The notes: generated by a model from the sequence alone, not told the origin. A stretch of 64,000 nucleotides of DNA from Cottoperca gobio (GCF_900634415.1 NC_041370.1:20888835-20952834); one strand, 5' to 3'. Positions 25,788 through 36,835 are shown, numbered from the stretch's first letter. A program made the numbers and translations.

Positions 25788-25877
<90 letters not shown>

Positions 25878-27180
25878 TGGTTTTCTTGCCTTCCTCATTC
25901 AACACGTACATTCTGCTGGATTCATGTGCAAGGACGAGAGAGAAACTGTCAACAATTGTATGATATTTTTGGTAATAATTACATTATTTTACCTTATATG
26001 ATAGCTCAGTTCATGTATCTGTTTTAGTAATGAAGTATTAAATTATGATTCCTTTTAAAGATGCTCCTCTATAAAATCAATGACAAAAATGGAACAATAC
26101 CAAAACAGGATTCATAATATCACATTCAGAAAAAAATCTTTACAGGAATATTATGTAAATATAATATGAAGATATTAGAGGAAGCTCAGAAATATATAGG
26201 AGAATACGTTTTACATCCATGATTAATGCCATTTAGTCCCAACGTCACTGTAGGAATATGATAGAAATTATTGTGATTAGATAATTAATTAAACATGTTT
26301 CACTAATACCAATTTATTTGAGGGTCTCTATTGATTGATTGATTGATTCAATTATATAATATTAAAAAAGGAGTGAAAACTATGTATCTCCAACACATGA
26401 GTTTGCATGAGTTAACAAAGAGATCAGCTTTGAGACTGCATTTTTTCAGAGTTGTTCTTTGAGTTTGTGCAATCTTCATATGTTTATATGAACATCTTTT
26501 TTAAAGGCGAATGTGGAGATATGATGTTTTCCCTGCATAGATGGACAAACTAATAACAGTCAAATACAACATTCGACTCAGTCCTTGGACCTCCAGCACA
26601 ATTGTAACCACATTCAGACTATCATGGACCTAATGTCCTATAATATCACACTCTTCAGTATTTCAGACCACAAAAAAACGACTCTAATGACAAAAGGATC
26701 CAGAAGCCTTAAATAGTTGATTCCCTTGTTGGTTGGCAACATGCACTGATATTAATGACATGAAATGTATTGTGATTGGAGACTGAGAGGCAGAGGGAGT
26801 CTCCAACATGTGGCTCTGTGCAGCAGGTTGTTTAATGGAGTCTTTTGATGCTGCAGTGATGAGTCTGAGCAGAGAAGAAGAACAAGAACCTGTGGGCGAT
26901 CAATTCAGACCATGACCATGTTGACCTCTGACCTGTCCACTGTGGACAAGTAGCCTATTAAAACTCCAGGATATGACTATTAAGAACAAATCATATAAAA
27001 AGATCAAATGTCCAGAAGTAATACATTTGATATGTATTATGTTGTTTCAATAATAAATCAAATAAATAATAAATTAGCCAAAACAAAATGTCAGTGCAAC
27101 ATAACCCACAGTTCAGTTTAAATCAGTGCATTCATTCATTTTAGTTTGAATTCAGTTTGTTCAAGTAGCCTACTATATAA
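25210..27180. other. Non-coding upstream flank of prdm13, first part
   Basis: This stretch is intergenic. Apart from the CA tract it is AT-rich, with a short (GATT)4 at about 26,333-26,348. I see no exon, RNA gene or mobile element. Confidence 0.6.
25789..25874. repeat. (CA)n microsatellite upstream of prdm13
   Basis: This is a perfect CA tract of about 86 bases. It lies 580 bases from a TG tract of the same kind in the opposite sense. Confidence 0.95.
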
Positions 27181-27189
27181 TAAAACGTT

Positions 27190-29060
27190 GTAAATAAACG
27201 AGTAGACATTAATCTCCCGCTCTCTGCAGGCATCCCGTGCTGCTGCTCTCTCTCCTCCCTGCGCTCCTCCACAGTCACTCAAAGAGGCTGAACGACACGC
27301 GAACAATCTCATCAATGGGTGCAATGTTTGCGCCTGGCTGTGCGGAGGGGTTATTTATTAACGCCTCGCCATTTGCGGCTGGTTCCCATCCACCCCTGCG
27401 CTGCTTTAAAGGCCCGCACTTCTCCACAGTGAAATTAATTATGCTCGGAGGCCGAAGACGTTTTCTTTCTGTTTGCAGAGAAGTCGCTGTGGTGAATCCC
27501 CGCTCCACTGTGCGCTCTGAGAGCAGTGAAAGGGCTCGGTGTCAGAGTGAAAACAGTGTTGGAAGCAAATGGGATGGAAAATTAAATGAAATTAAATGGC
27601 TTGACCGGCGGTATTGTTCTGCCTCCTTTAAAAAAAAGAAAAAGACACATTAATTACATGGTCGGATCTTTATTCTGGGACAATATTGCGGAGTCAATCA
27701 CCAGCATTCCGCTAGTGCGCTTCTCTTAAATGAACTCTTTAATAAACGTAAATAACGACCTGAGAAGAATTGGAGTCGGGAGAGGAGAGAGACGTTTTTA
27801 TGGACGGCTCTGCCTGGCTCTTGCCAGCCTTTTTTGGATTTTAACTGTCTAAACGGTGGGGCTCTGATTTAACTGGTTGGCCATTAATGAGCCATGAATA
27901 TAGAGGAACAACCTGTCTGCAAAGCAACGCGGTAAATACAGAGAGCAATGCCCCACCAGGGATCTCCATTCATGCGCCCTGACTATACTTCAGGGGTGCC
28001 AAGGGTTCACCACCACCTCTCCTGGACTGGTTTCAATGGCCTACCATTTAAGACCCCTCTGAGCTCGGAAGAAAACACATTTTTTATGTCGACCCATAAA
28101 CTTTGTTTGGGTCTATTCAGGAGAGCCCAATCATTGTCCCACTTAGCAATGTGGCCTATTTCTCACAGATTCCCACGTCTTAAAAATGACTCTTGTGTTT
28201 TGTGTAAATCCATTTATTTATCCACATGTAAGCACACACCTTAGGCACCGCTCACATTTATTTGGTCACACTTCTTATAGACTAATTAAAAAAAGAAAAC
28301 TTAAATCCTCTCGCTTTTGGTTTTCTGGACAGGTTGAACTCTTTTCAGCAGAAGAATCAGCACTTCTTATTCCTTTCAGATGTCCGCTCTCAAATAAAGA
28401 GAAAAGCTTTTGGACAGGCCTGTTTATCTTATTCCTCGCCTTTCTCTTCTTTATTTAAAACCACCGCCGGTCATATTAAAGGTGTTTTACTTTGTGAGAA
28501 ACCTGGGGAAAGATGCAAGCTGCACCAAAGGCAGACCAGCTGCCTTGATGCGGGTGGGACATTAGCGACGCGTTTGAATAGTAATTATGCTTGTATGGGA
28601 CTCCCACCAGATGACATGATTGGGATTTTAACCCAGACTAATATTCAAAATCGCATTAGAGAGGAGCCGAATAAACGGAACCTGATTCAACGTTGTTCAT
28701 GCGTGATTTCATTCAAAATGCCTCTTTTTTCTCCCGAAGTGGGCTGCACCATTTCGGTATTCAAAGTCTCTACAAAGTTTTTTGCGCCGGGCTTTTTCAG
28801 GCCACATTTCCCTGACTTAAACTCACTTTGTCTCGCATGAGGAGACGCGGATAAAAGCGTGTGAAGTTGCGTGAATTGATATGTTTCGGTGTACCTTATA
28901 AATTCATACCTTTTCTCACTCGAGCGCCTCAGAAAGAAAGTGTCACTCAGGCCGATTCTCTCTGCTGTCCAACGCATTTAGCAGGAGATCTATTTGAGAA
29001 GTTCATTCCTAGGCAAATGTATGCAGGCAGGGCTCTGCATGAATAGAGCAGCGTGTCAGC
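27190..29060. promoter_or_regulatory. Candidate distal regulatory region of prdm13
   Basis: About 1.9 kb of non-repetitive, GC-balanced sequence lies 2.4-4.2 kb upstream of prdm13. Homeodomain-type motifs recur: AAATTAATTATGC near 27,433, ACATTAATTACATGG near 27,647 and GGCCATTAATGAGCC near 27,879. E-box and GC-rich segments are also present. Two forward-strand ORFs of 138 and 168 codons fall here but lack any recognisable domain or coding character. In humans the interval upstream of PRDM13 carries retinal regulatory sites altered in North Carolina macular dystrophy; equivalence here is inferred from position only. Confidence 0.35.
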
Positions 29061-31309
29061 CGACCCTAATTGGGATTTAGCCACCCAAAGCATATGCACA
29101 AAGTGACAGAAAATCACAGGTTTCAAAGAAAGTCACAACTTTTGCCCTCCTTGGTGAATATAAGAAAGCTCTCTGCCTGAGCTCAGAGTAAAACAGCACT
29201 TTTCTCATAGGATGGAGGTTAGTGACCCAATTGGTGCGGTGTGTTTCTGCAACCTAAAAGTGTGAGCAAAACAACTATGATGGCAAAGAGCATGTTTAAA
29301 GACACGTAACCCTGACTGGCCTATATGTTTGAATGAGGCCAGATATTTTAACCGAAGTCATGGTTATTATCTGAACAAATACCTGAATAATTATATTCCC
29401 TTTCCCCCTTTTAATTTATGTTTTTAGACAGGGAACATTTATAATTTAAACTGTTTTGTAGTGGACATTTTGCATTAATCAAAAAATAAATAATAACAAT
29501 AATAATTATAATAATGATAATAATAATAATAATGTGCTGATTGGAAATGTTTTATGGATTGCTTTTTATCAAATGGTTTGTATTTGCAAAGGAAGGTTTA
29601 TTTATGGAGTTTGTCAAATTTGCGTTTTATTTATTTATTTCAATGATAAGACTATACACTCGTCTCTTCCAATGCGTCAGTGTTCCCACTGTAAAGACGA
29701 AGCACCATGGAGAGCTCCACATTCCACACACACACACACGTACACATAAAGACACACACCCTCCCCTGTCTGTTAATTATATTGATAATAAATTCCATCC
29801 CATCATATTGACGAGAAGTGCATTTATCTCCCTGAACTTAAGCCTAAATATATGGGCTGATTTATACATATACATCGTTAGGGTTGGATGCACATTAATA
29901 ATTCGCTCTAACCAAATATAATCTAATGATATGAGCGTCTCGCGGCTCCTCATTATATCTCCGATTGACAGTTCTAGGTTCAAACTAATTGTCTCCTGCG
30001 TGTTCGGGTGGGATGAGCTTGTGGAAATGATGTCCGAGGGAAATATTGATTATTTCAACATCAAGTCACTGCATAATCATCATAGAGATGATTTATTTAG
30101 CAATGATATAACGTAATAAGATGCTGATCTAAGAGAGGCGCGCATGCTCTAACAATGCTTACGGTCACGGTTTGCTTGTTTTTTTTTATTATGTTGTTTT
30201 TTTTAATCACAAATCTGATTGTATGAAAATTTAATTTTCGTTTTGTTTGTTTTTGCGAATGTAAATGTATATATTTAGAATTTTCTTGAAATGCTATCGT
30301 TTGGTTGCACATGTTGTTTTCCAAGTTCTGTGTTAATCCGGGTCTACATGTTGTCTAATCATATTTGAAGAAACAAACAATAGCGGATTAACATTTAAAT
30401 GTGTGCATTTTCTTTAATTACTTTAATCATTCCCATCTTCAAAAGCAACATATGTTGGGGTTCCACTAATGTAGAAGTATTCAACTGTGAAATAATGTTA
30501 TATTTTTGATCTTCAGTTGACTTTAGTCATATGTGTTCAATTATAATAATAATAATGGCACAGTAATGTTATTGCTGCCATAATAACACTGGTCCTATTT
30601 CTACCTTTTGTTGCAGTTTCTTTTAGAGGATTGGTGTGTTGCATGTCTCTGCTCAAAGCCCCAGAGCAGGACACTGAGTGTGTTTGGCATCTGCTGGCCA
30701 GATCCAATCGCTCCCAATCAGCAGCAGGAGGAAAAGGTGTGGATGTGGATGGAATGAGGACAGGAAACGGCTGTGTGCCATCACTCTGCTGTAGGACAGA
30801 ATTTGACTGACTGATTCTTTAGCCCTCCAGAAAGTGTCAGGATGACCGCCTCGACCCTTAGGTGACTGTCTTTCTCTCTGTTTGGCTCTTCCCTCACTAC
30901 TTCCTTTCCCTTTTTTCACTCTTTATCCTTCCAAGCTAAAGCTACCAAAATAAGCAACATTTCTCAGTTGAGCAAAACGCGCTTTTATCATGAAAATAGT
31001 TTAGAAAACATTTTGTGTCCTTATAAAACACATCAAACCCTGAAAAAGACACCAGATAGAAGAATAGACAAGGTAATTGAATGCTGATAGCTTTATTTGC
31101 GGCAAAGAGGGGAGTGTAAGGCATATAAAAGTTGAGAGACAATGTTGGCGTATTTAAACCCTAAGAGGTGAAGGTTTCACTCTGGTCATGGTCTTCTTGT
31201 TCAGGGCAAAGGGCGAAGGTCAGAGCCCAGACATGGGCTGGTCAGTGCAAAGCTCAGAGGGGCGTGGAGGGTTAGGGGCGAGAGGAGGTCACTGGGGAAT
31301 TCATGCTGC
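29061..31309. other. Intergenic spacer between prdm13 upstream region and the filament gene
   Basis: The spacer is AT-rich and non-coding. It includes (AAT)n-like runs at about 29,490-29,535 and a short (CA)n at about 29,727-29,740. The last 0.2 kb is the filament gene's 3' UTR. No other gene is seen; I looked for a cyclin C exon and found none. Confidence 0.6.
31092..31097 (-). terminator. Poly(A) signal of the filament gene
   Basis: AATAAA lies on the minus strand about 213 bases after the stop codon, the only well-placed copy in the short 3' flank. Confidence 0.55.
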
Positions 31310-31403
31310 TCATTCCTCATCAGAGTCATCGGCTGCACCGGTGATGATGTAGGTTTGTTCCTGGTGGTCCATCTCCACCGTGTCATCCTCATTTTTAACC
31401 GTT
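31310..31403 (-). CDS. Filament gene exon 11 (type III tail end)
   Basis: The acceptor is ctgtacag|AACGGT. The exon encodes TVKNEDDTVEMDHQEQTYII and TGAADDSDEE, then TGA. IRTVKNEDD aligns with the IKTVETRDG motif of vimentin and desmin tails. Confidence 0.93.
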
Positions 31404-34400
31404 CTGTACAGGAGGGAATAAGAAAAGAAAAGAAACTTGTTGGATCTCTGGACCCCTAAGTGTCTGAATGCGTGGCCTTATTCTTAACCCTATCATAAAT
31501 CAGGTTAAGTCATTCTTCCTTTATCAAGGGCAGGTCTGATTTTATTTTCTGAGTTTTAGTGCTGCAATAAAATAAAGTATATTTAAAATAAATATAAATA
31601 ATATACAGCCTGATAGTACCTTTACCTAATGAGCACCGTCCTCCTCTCCGTCAGCTCCACAGCCTGCTCTGCGTAGGGCTCATGGTTGCTGTCATATCCA
31701 TCAGATCCCATCCCGGCACCACTGGTGTCACCAATTCTTCCACCAAGCTTCCCCATTCTACCAACGCCGGACAGTGCATTACCTCCACCCACACCCTCAC
31801 TTCCTCTGCTGCCTCCGATTCCGCCACCCATTCCAGCAGGACCCATTCCTTGATCGTTGCCTCCTTCCCCATCTATGCCTCCACTAATTCCATCCCCTGC
31901 CCCTCCACCGACACCGCGATTTCCTGCACTGACCCCCATGCCACTGCCACCCATGCCCCTTGAACCTGCAGTGCCACCACCTGCACCCATTCCAACACCA
32001 CCCGCATGGCTGTTACCTTTGCCTCCGGTGCCGAATACTAAATTTCCACCAACACCCACACCTCCAGCACCAGTGCCCACACCTCCAGCACCGGTGCCCA
32101 CACCTCCAGCACCGGTGCCCAAACCTCCAGCACCAGTACCAGCACCAACACTTCCAGCACCCAGTCCGCCAGCACCAGTACCAACACCACTAATTCCTCC
32201 AGCACCCATTCCTCCACTGCCTCCACCAGTACCCACACCTCCAGCAGCAGTTCCTACACCGACACCCCCAGCTCCCAATCCATGACCACCACCCATGTCT
32301 GCCCCACCTGCTCTACCAGTAGGACCTATCCTGTTATCTGGACCTCCAGCACCCATTCTTCCACTTATTCCTCCAGCACCACTGCCTGAACCTGTGCCCA
32401 TGCCTCCTGCACCTATAGCCCCACTCATTCCTACTCCACCCCCCATGCCTCCAGAACCTCCACCACTACCTCCCGTCATCATCCCACCACCCATTCCACC
32501 CATTCCACCCATTCCACCAACACCACCCATGCCTCCTCCACTGAAGCTCATCCCACCACCAATGGTGCTCGTACTACAACTCGTAAGAGACAGGGTTTGC
32601 ATCATGCCAGAGAGCCGCAGATCCTCTCCTTCAACAAGTTTTCTGTAACAAAAAAACAAATATTTAAAAAGGAAAAAACCTTTGTTAGCATTTATTTAAA
32701 TATATTTCATGGCACTAAATCTATTTTAAAAATATTTTCCCTTCACCTATATGTTGTAATCTCAATCTCAAGAGACATTTTGACATTCAGGAGGTCCTGG
32801 TACTCGCGCAGGTGCAGCGCAATTTTCTCCTTGGTGGATTTCATCTCAAGCCGCAGGGCCTCAATCCGAGCCTATTAGGTTAACAGAGGCATAAAACAAA
32901 GTGTTGACAGTTGACTCTGGTGTGATCAGGTGTGCACCCTGGGACTGCATGAGCCTATCTTTACCTGCAGGTCTTCCAGTTCTTTCTTGTTCTTTTCTTG
33001 TGTCTCTCGGATCTTGCCCTCAAGAGCTTCATTCCTGCTCCTCATGGTATCCAAATCACGGTCTTTGCTTTGGATCTGGAGATATTTGTATTTGATTATA
33101 GTCCTTCAATATCAATTGTCAATCAGGTCTCATTTATTAATTTTCTTTGATACTTACGTCCTTTTTGGCACCTGCTATTTCATCTCTCATGCCTCGAACC
33201 TTATCCACGTGCCTTGACGTCTTACTGGTCAGATCTTCAAACTTGTTTTTATACCACGAATCCATCTCCTAAAAATAATGGATGGAACATTCCCATGATT
33301 TGAATCTAAAACACAAAGAACTTGACTTCTGACAGTGCTGATGTGTGATTATTTTACCTGGAGATTTTTGGCTGCGATGTCGTCATACTGGGTTTGGATT
33401 TGTTTCAAAGCGGCTGCCAGGTCAGGCAGGTCGAATGCACTCTGAGCTGTTGCGTGAGCTGCGTAGATTTGTTTCATGAGCTCTTCAATTTCCTGGGGAA
33501 AAAAAGAAAAATTAAGCAATCATGAAAATTAAAAGCAAACTAAGTATGTCATTTTTACGTGAAGATATTATTTACCTGTTGATGGACCCGTTTTAGGAAT
33601 TCAATCTCAACTTCCAGCTGCTCCAGCTTCTTCTCCAAGGCAATGCGCGAGGAGGTGGCTTTATCAACATCCTGAAGAACACACACCATGATTATCACGT
33701 GGGTTTTGGACTGTGAATTAATTTGCTGACATTGGCTTATTAAATACAACCTACTGGACGGAAGGCTTCAATGTCTAACTCAGCTTTCCTCCTCAGCTCC
33801 ACTGCCTCCTCATATTTGATTTTGATTGCCTCCAGTTGAGCAGCTGTGGACTCCTTAGCAGCCCAGGAAATGTTCTGAAAACCAAGAAGCCAGAAGTAAT
33901 ATGGTCGTCTATTAGATTTGGAGGTGTGTGCAAAATGCACTCAGCCACTTTTTCATTTTACATCTTAACTTGAGTGTGTGTGTGTCTGTGTGTGTGTCTG
34001 TGTGTCTGTGTCTGTGTGTCTGTGTGTCTGTGTGCAAATATACAATCAAGCCATCTCATCTGTGCATAAAACATAGGCAATGACAGCTGTGCTCCATGAC
34101 ACCTTAACACACTGAGGCACCTCTCCATTTGCCTTCCAGAAATAAGCCTGTTACCAGGTTAGGAACCTTGAAAACACCAAGTTGACGTCTTGTATCGTTG
34201 CTTGGATGGATTCACTACAGCTCAGTGAGGTGTAAAACCCTCGCTGGAAACAAAGAATTCAGTCTTTATGCTCTACTGAGCAACTGAAATGTAAAAAAAG
34301 AAACAGAGGCGAAGTGTGGCTTGGAGAATTTTGTCTCACCCGCTGAACTCTCATCTGGTCAGCGATCTTTTTCAGCTCCCTCAGCTGTTCCTCATATAAG

Positions 34401-35295
34401 AGGCGCAGACCTGATGGATTCTCAAAGCGGTTCTGGTAGGCCTCGATCTCTGTTTCCAACAGCTTGTTCTGCTGCTCAAGTGATCGAACCTGGAATCACA
34501 AAAAAACCTCCTCTGTGAATTCAAGTGCATCTCAACCAGACACCACCCTATGTTTCCCTGTCCATGTGCTCACATAGGGGAGAGTAATATGCTCCCATTT
34601 TTCAACAAAAGGCATTTTTTGTGAAACATGTATTTATCTGCACTGATTGAAGAAGTAACATGCGGTTAGTTTGAAGGCCGTTTTACCTTGTTAATGTATA
34701 TGGCCAGTCTGTCATTGAGGACGACCATCTCCCGTCTTTCAGTTGTGCGGGTGCTGAGGAATTCTTGGTTCTCAGCTGCAGCCACATCCAGATCCATAGC
34801 AGGTTCTCCACTAGGCCCAACACAGACCAGGGCTCCTGCACTCACACTGAAAAGTCACCCATGAGCCAAAAACATCCAATTTGAAGAAAGAGTAGATGGC
34901 ATGTTATGAGAAAATGTGATGTTTCATTAAAAGGCTTGAAAGAGAGCTTGAGACAAAGGAACTTTATTTTACTTAAGGTAACGACAAAAAACAATTATTC
35001 TCCTAACCCAGCCTTCTTACTATGAACCCTACATCTGCCCATCTGTAGTCACTGTAGGTGATAGAGCTTACCCTGCTCCACCCATGCGAGTCCTGCGTGC
35101 AGCTGAGACGGTCCTTCGTCCCGCTGACTCAACACGCATGCCGCTGGCCCCTGATCTGCAGGAGTAGCCGGTGGAGGCATGACGGGAGTCTCTCCTGGTG
35201 GGGGATGGGCTGGACACCCTGACCTGGTAGGACGAGCTGCTGTTGTCCTCAAAGTGGCGGCGGTAGGACGAGATCCTGTCCGGGCTGCGGCTCAT
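31310..35295 (-). CDS. Type III-like cytoplasmic intermediate filament protein with a glycine-rich tail insert (vimentin-related / thread-keratin-gamma-like), complete, 11 exons
   Basis: Exons: 35295-35072, 34846-34687, 34489-34340, 33874-33755, 33671-33576, 33492-33358, 33268-33158, 33075-32965, 32871-32747, 32642-31626 and 31403-31310. They join in frame to 780 aa. The head has the type III motif SSYRR plus F. The rod runs from LNDRLAIYINKVRSLEQQN to EYQDLLNVKMSLEIEITTYR and KLVEGED, without the 42-residue lamin insertion. The tail is about 310 residues of Gly-rich repeats, then RRTVLIRTVKNEDD, matching the conserved end of type III tails, and an acidic terminus DDSDEE. It should assemble 10-nm filaments in the cytoplasm. 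Gly loops are usual in epidermal keratins and in thread keratins, not in vimentin or desmin. From memory, thread-keratin-gamma genes have type III gene structure, so a tbfs-gamma-like or vimentin-related gene is my best guess. Class is sure; the exact orthologue is not. Confidence 0.9.
31626..32642 (-). CDS. Filament gene exon 10 (helix end and glycine-rich tail)
   Basis: This 1,017-bp exon starts KLVEGEDLRLSG and then encodes Gly-rich sequence. Met/Gly loops (GGMGGMGG) are followed by tandem GTGAGGV heptads and irregular Gly-Ser-Met stretches, and the exon closes with NHEPYAEQAVELTERRTVLI. The frame is unbroken and the donor is ATTAG|gtaaag. A proline-rich ORF on the opposite strand is only its antisense image. 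Confidence 0.93.
32040..32160 (-). repeat. 21-bp tandem repeat coding for GTGAGGV heptads
   Basis: On the plus strand, units of the form CACCTCCAGCACCGGTGCC recur at about 21-bp steps. They translate on the minus strand to consecutive GTGAGGV/L heptads. Because units are whole codons, gain or loss keeps the frame. Confidence 0.85.
32747..32871 (-). CDS. Filament gene exon 9 (end of coil 2)
   Basis: This 125-bp exon encodes ARIEALRLEMKS through EYQDLLNVKMSLEIEITTY plus two bases of Arg. It is the helix-termination region, which continues as RKLVEGED in exon 10. Confidence 0.95.
32965..33075 (-). CDS. Filament gene exon 8 (coil 2)
   Basis: This exon has 37 codons, IQSKDRDLDTMRSRNEALEG through LEDLQ, phase 0 at both ends. 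The heptad pattern is continuous with the neighbouring exons. Confidence 0.93.
33158..33268 (-). CDS. Filament gene exon 7 (coil 2)
   Basis: This exon has 37 codons, EMDSWYKNKFEDLTS through AGAKKD. WYKxKFxDL is a conserved coil 2 signature. The donor is AAGGAC|gtaagt. Confidence 0.93.
33358..33492 (-). CDS. Filament gene exon 6 (end of coil 1B, linker, coil 2 start)
   Basis: This exon has 45 codons, EIEELMKQIYAA through DDIAAKNLQ. The DLPDLAAALKQIQTQYDDIA segment is the start of coil 2 in type III proteins. Confidence 0.94.
33576..33671 (-). CDS. Filament gene exon 5 (coil 1B, 96 bp)
   Basis: This exon has 32 codons, DVDKATSSRIALEKKLEQLE through RVHQQ. The 96-bp size and the position match a conserved exon of type II and type III filament genes. 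Confidence 0.94.
33755..33874 (-). CDS. Filament gene exon 4 (coil 1B)
   Basis: This exon has 40 codons, NISWAAKES through EAFRP, and is phase 0 at both ends. The donor is CGTCCA|gtaggt. The spacing to the FRxDVD motif equals that in vimentin. Confidence 0.92.
34340..34489 (-). CDS. Filament gene exon 3 (coil 1A to 1B)
   Basis: This 150-bp, phase 0 exon encodes VRSLEQQNKLLETEIEA through ADQMRVQR. LEQQNK is the hallmark end of coil 1A. Confidence 0.93.
34687..34846 (-). CDS. Filament gene exon 2 (end of head, coil 1A start)
   Basis: The acceptor is ttttcag|TGTGAG. The AG 10 bases further on would bring a stop into frame, so this one is used. The exon encodes through EMVVLNDRLAIYINK, the helix-initiation motif, and its donor is AACAAG|gtaaaa. 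Confidence 0.9.
35072..35295 (-). CDS. Filament gene exon 1 (head)
   Basis: This exon encodes residues 1-74 plus two bases: MSRSPDRISSYRRHFEDN, then Ser/Arg-rich head typical of a phosphorylatable type III head. The donor is GCAGG|gtaagc. Confidence 0.9.
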
Positions 35296-35441
35296 TGTGG
35301 CGGCCGGCAGCGGCGGGGTTTCCTCTGGGTTGTCTGAAGGGTGATGGAAGAAATACTAACAGCAAGGCCTGTCTGTGGTTCACTGCACTTCACGGCTGTT
35401 CAACCTTGTATGCACTGCCTGAACGTCAACCCAGTCTCAGG

Positions 35442-35448
35442 TTTTATA
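35442..35448 (-). promoter_or_regulatory. TATA box of the filament gene
   Basis: TATAAAA lies on the minus strand 147 bases upstream of the start codon, in the context GGGAAGTATAAAACCTG. This would place transcription start near 35,415 and give a 5' leader of about 120 bases. Confidence 0.6.
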
Positions 35449-36196
35449 CTTCCCATTGCCAGCCATACTGTACATGAGCCAACATCTGTGGAATCTCGAA
35501 CCTCTGCACCAACTCAGGCTTGACCCACTGCTCAGATATCTGCCAGCAGCTTGTGAGGAGCGGAGCTTAGTGGCTGACGGCATCACCCATTAGTCTTTCT
35601 GTAGAACACAGAATGTGATCATGTATCAACCTCCCTTTTATCAGAACCACGTGGGTTTTGCCAGAATTATGGTACATCCACCACCTCAGTGTCCACTACA
35701 GTACAGGGCAGCAGACAAGTAGGCAGGCCAGCAGGGTCCCGCAGCGGCCTGTAGGTGCAGCACTGATGTGATCTGCTCTGATGGGACGAGGGACTTTAAT
35801 TGAATGCTGAGCCGAAGCTGGAGGGTGACCTGATGAGGCCGCGGCTGCAGAGGAACAAAGAGCCTCAGCAAGATTTGACATGAATTAGTACTTATTTGTC
35901 TGATCTTTTTTAAACATATTAAAACCATTGTAATCAGAAAGAAAGTGAAATTAACTGCTTCTGAGGGAAAATAAGGAGGCAGAAGAAAAGGGGGGGGGGG
36001 GGGGGGTTAGTCTGGAGTTTATGGTTGACATTGCACGGTGATATGAGGGGAGAAAACAGTGCTCATGACTGTTCAGGGTGATTCTTTATCGACATATAGG
36101 GTCACTTGGGGTCAGTAAATGCTGCACTATCCTTAACATTTACTGTAAATATTAACTACCAGCAACACTAACCCTCATAGAAAACCTAACACTCAG

Positions 36197-36199
<3 letters not shown>

Positions 36200-36277
<78 letters not shown>

Positions 36278-36290
36278 ACGCACAGAAAAC
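36200..36290. repeat. (CA)n microsatellite
   Basis: This CA tract has a few CG variants (CACGCACACGCA) at its right end. Confidence 0.95.
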
Positions 36291-36373
36291 CACAGAATAA
36301 CCAAAATAATAATCTAAATCTAAATCTAAAAGGCAGATGATATTGATTTTCAGCACATTAAAATGATTTTTAA

Positions 36374-36835
36374 AGGAATACTTAAACCCCAAAATGACCA
36401 TTTGTATATCAGTTACTCATCCCGTGTTACCTTGAATTCTCGATGAAAACTTTGTTTTCTCGCATGTCTTCACATTGAAGGAAGAATTTTAAAAACTATT
36501 AAATTCTTGATGAATTGAAGTAAATTCATGTTTTGTATTTAACAAAAGCAAAACTATATTAAAAGGCCTGTGTTTGGGAAGTAGTGAACATACGACTGGA
36601 TAACTGAGACCTGGATTGTACTGCATGAGTGAGATGTTGTGAGAGTTAGTAAACAGATGTTTTCCTGTTGTTTAACGTGGTCTAGATACATCAATTCATC
36701 CAGACATTTATCCGTTTTTGGATTATATGTTCACCTTGGAGGCAAGAGAGAAAAACAAAGTTTTCTTCAAGAATTTAACGTAACACGTGACGAGTAATGG
36801 ATATACAAATGGTCATTTTGTGGGTGGAATATTTA
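36374..36835. mobile_element. MITE-like element with about 100-bp terminal inverted repeats, copy 2
   Basis: The left end AGGAATACTTAAACCCCAAA and the right end return as reverse complements over about 100 bases, including CAAATGGTCATTTT and GAAAACTTTGTTTTCTC-like segments. TTTAA flanks both sides (36,369-36,373 and 36,836-36,840). There is no transposase ORF inside. A second, partly deleted copy lies at 15,748-16,104. A TTAA or TTTAA target would suit a piggyBac-type mover; the superfamily is unproven. Confidence 0.75.

Noticed and set aside
28334..28840. 168-codon plus-strand ORF upstream of prdm13
   Set aside because: No recognised domain and no splice or promoter context; better explained as chance in GC-balanced regulatory-looking DNA.
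29061..31309. Cyclin C exons expected from human gene order
   Set aside because: No cyclin-box-like reading frame with splice sites was found on either strand here or in 35.3-38.8 kb.
31857..32285. Proline-rich 142-codon ORF on the plus strand
   Set aside because: It is the antisense of the glycine-rich filament tail (GGN codons read as CCN).
34836..34846. Alternative acceptor TGCAG for filament exon 2
   Set aside because: Using it after the phase 2 donor of exon 1 brings a stop codon into frame within ten codons.
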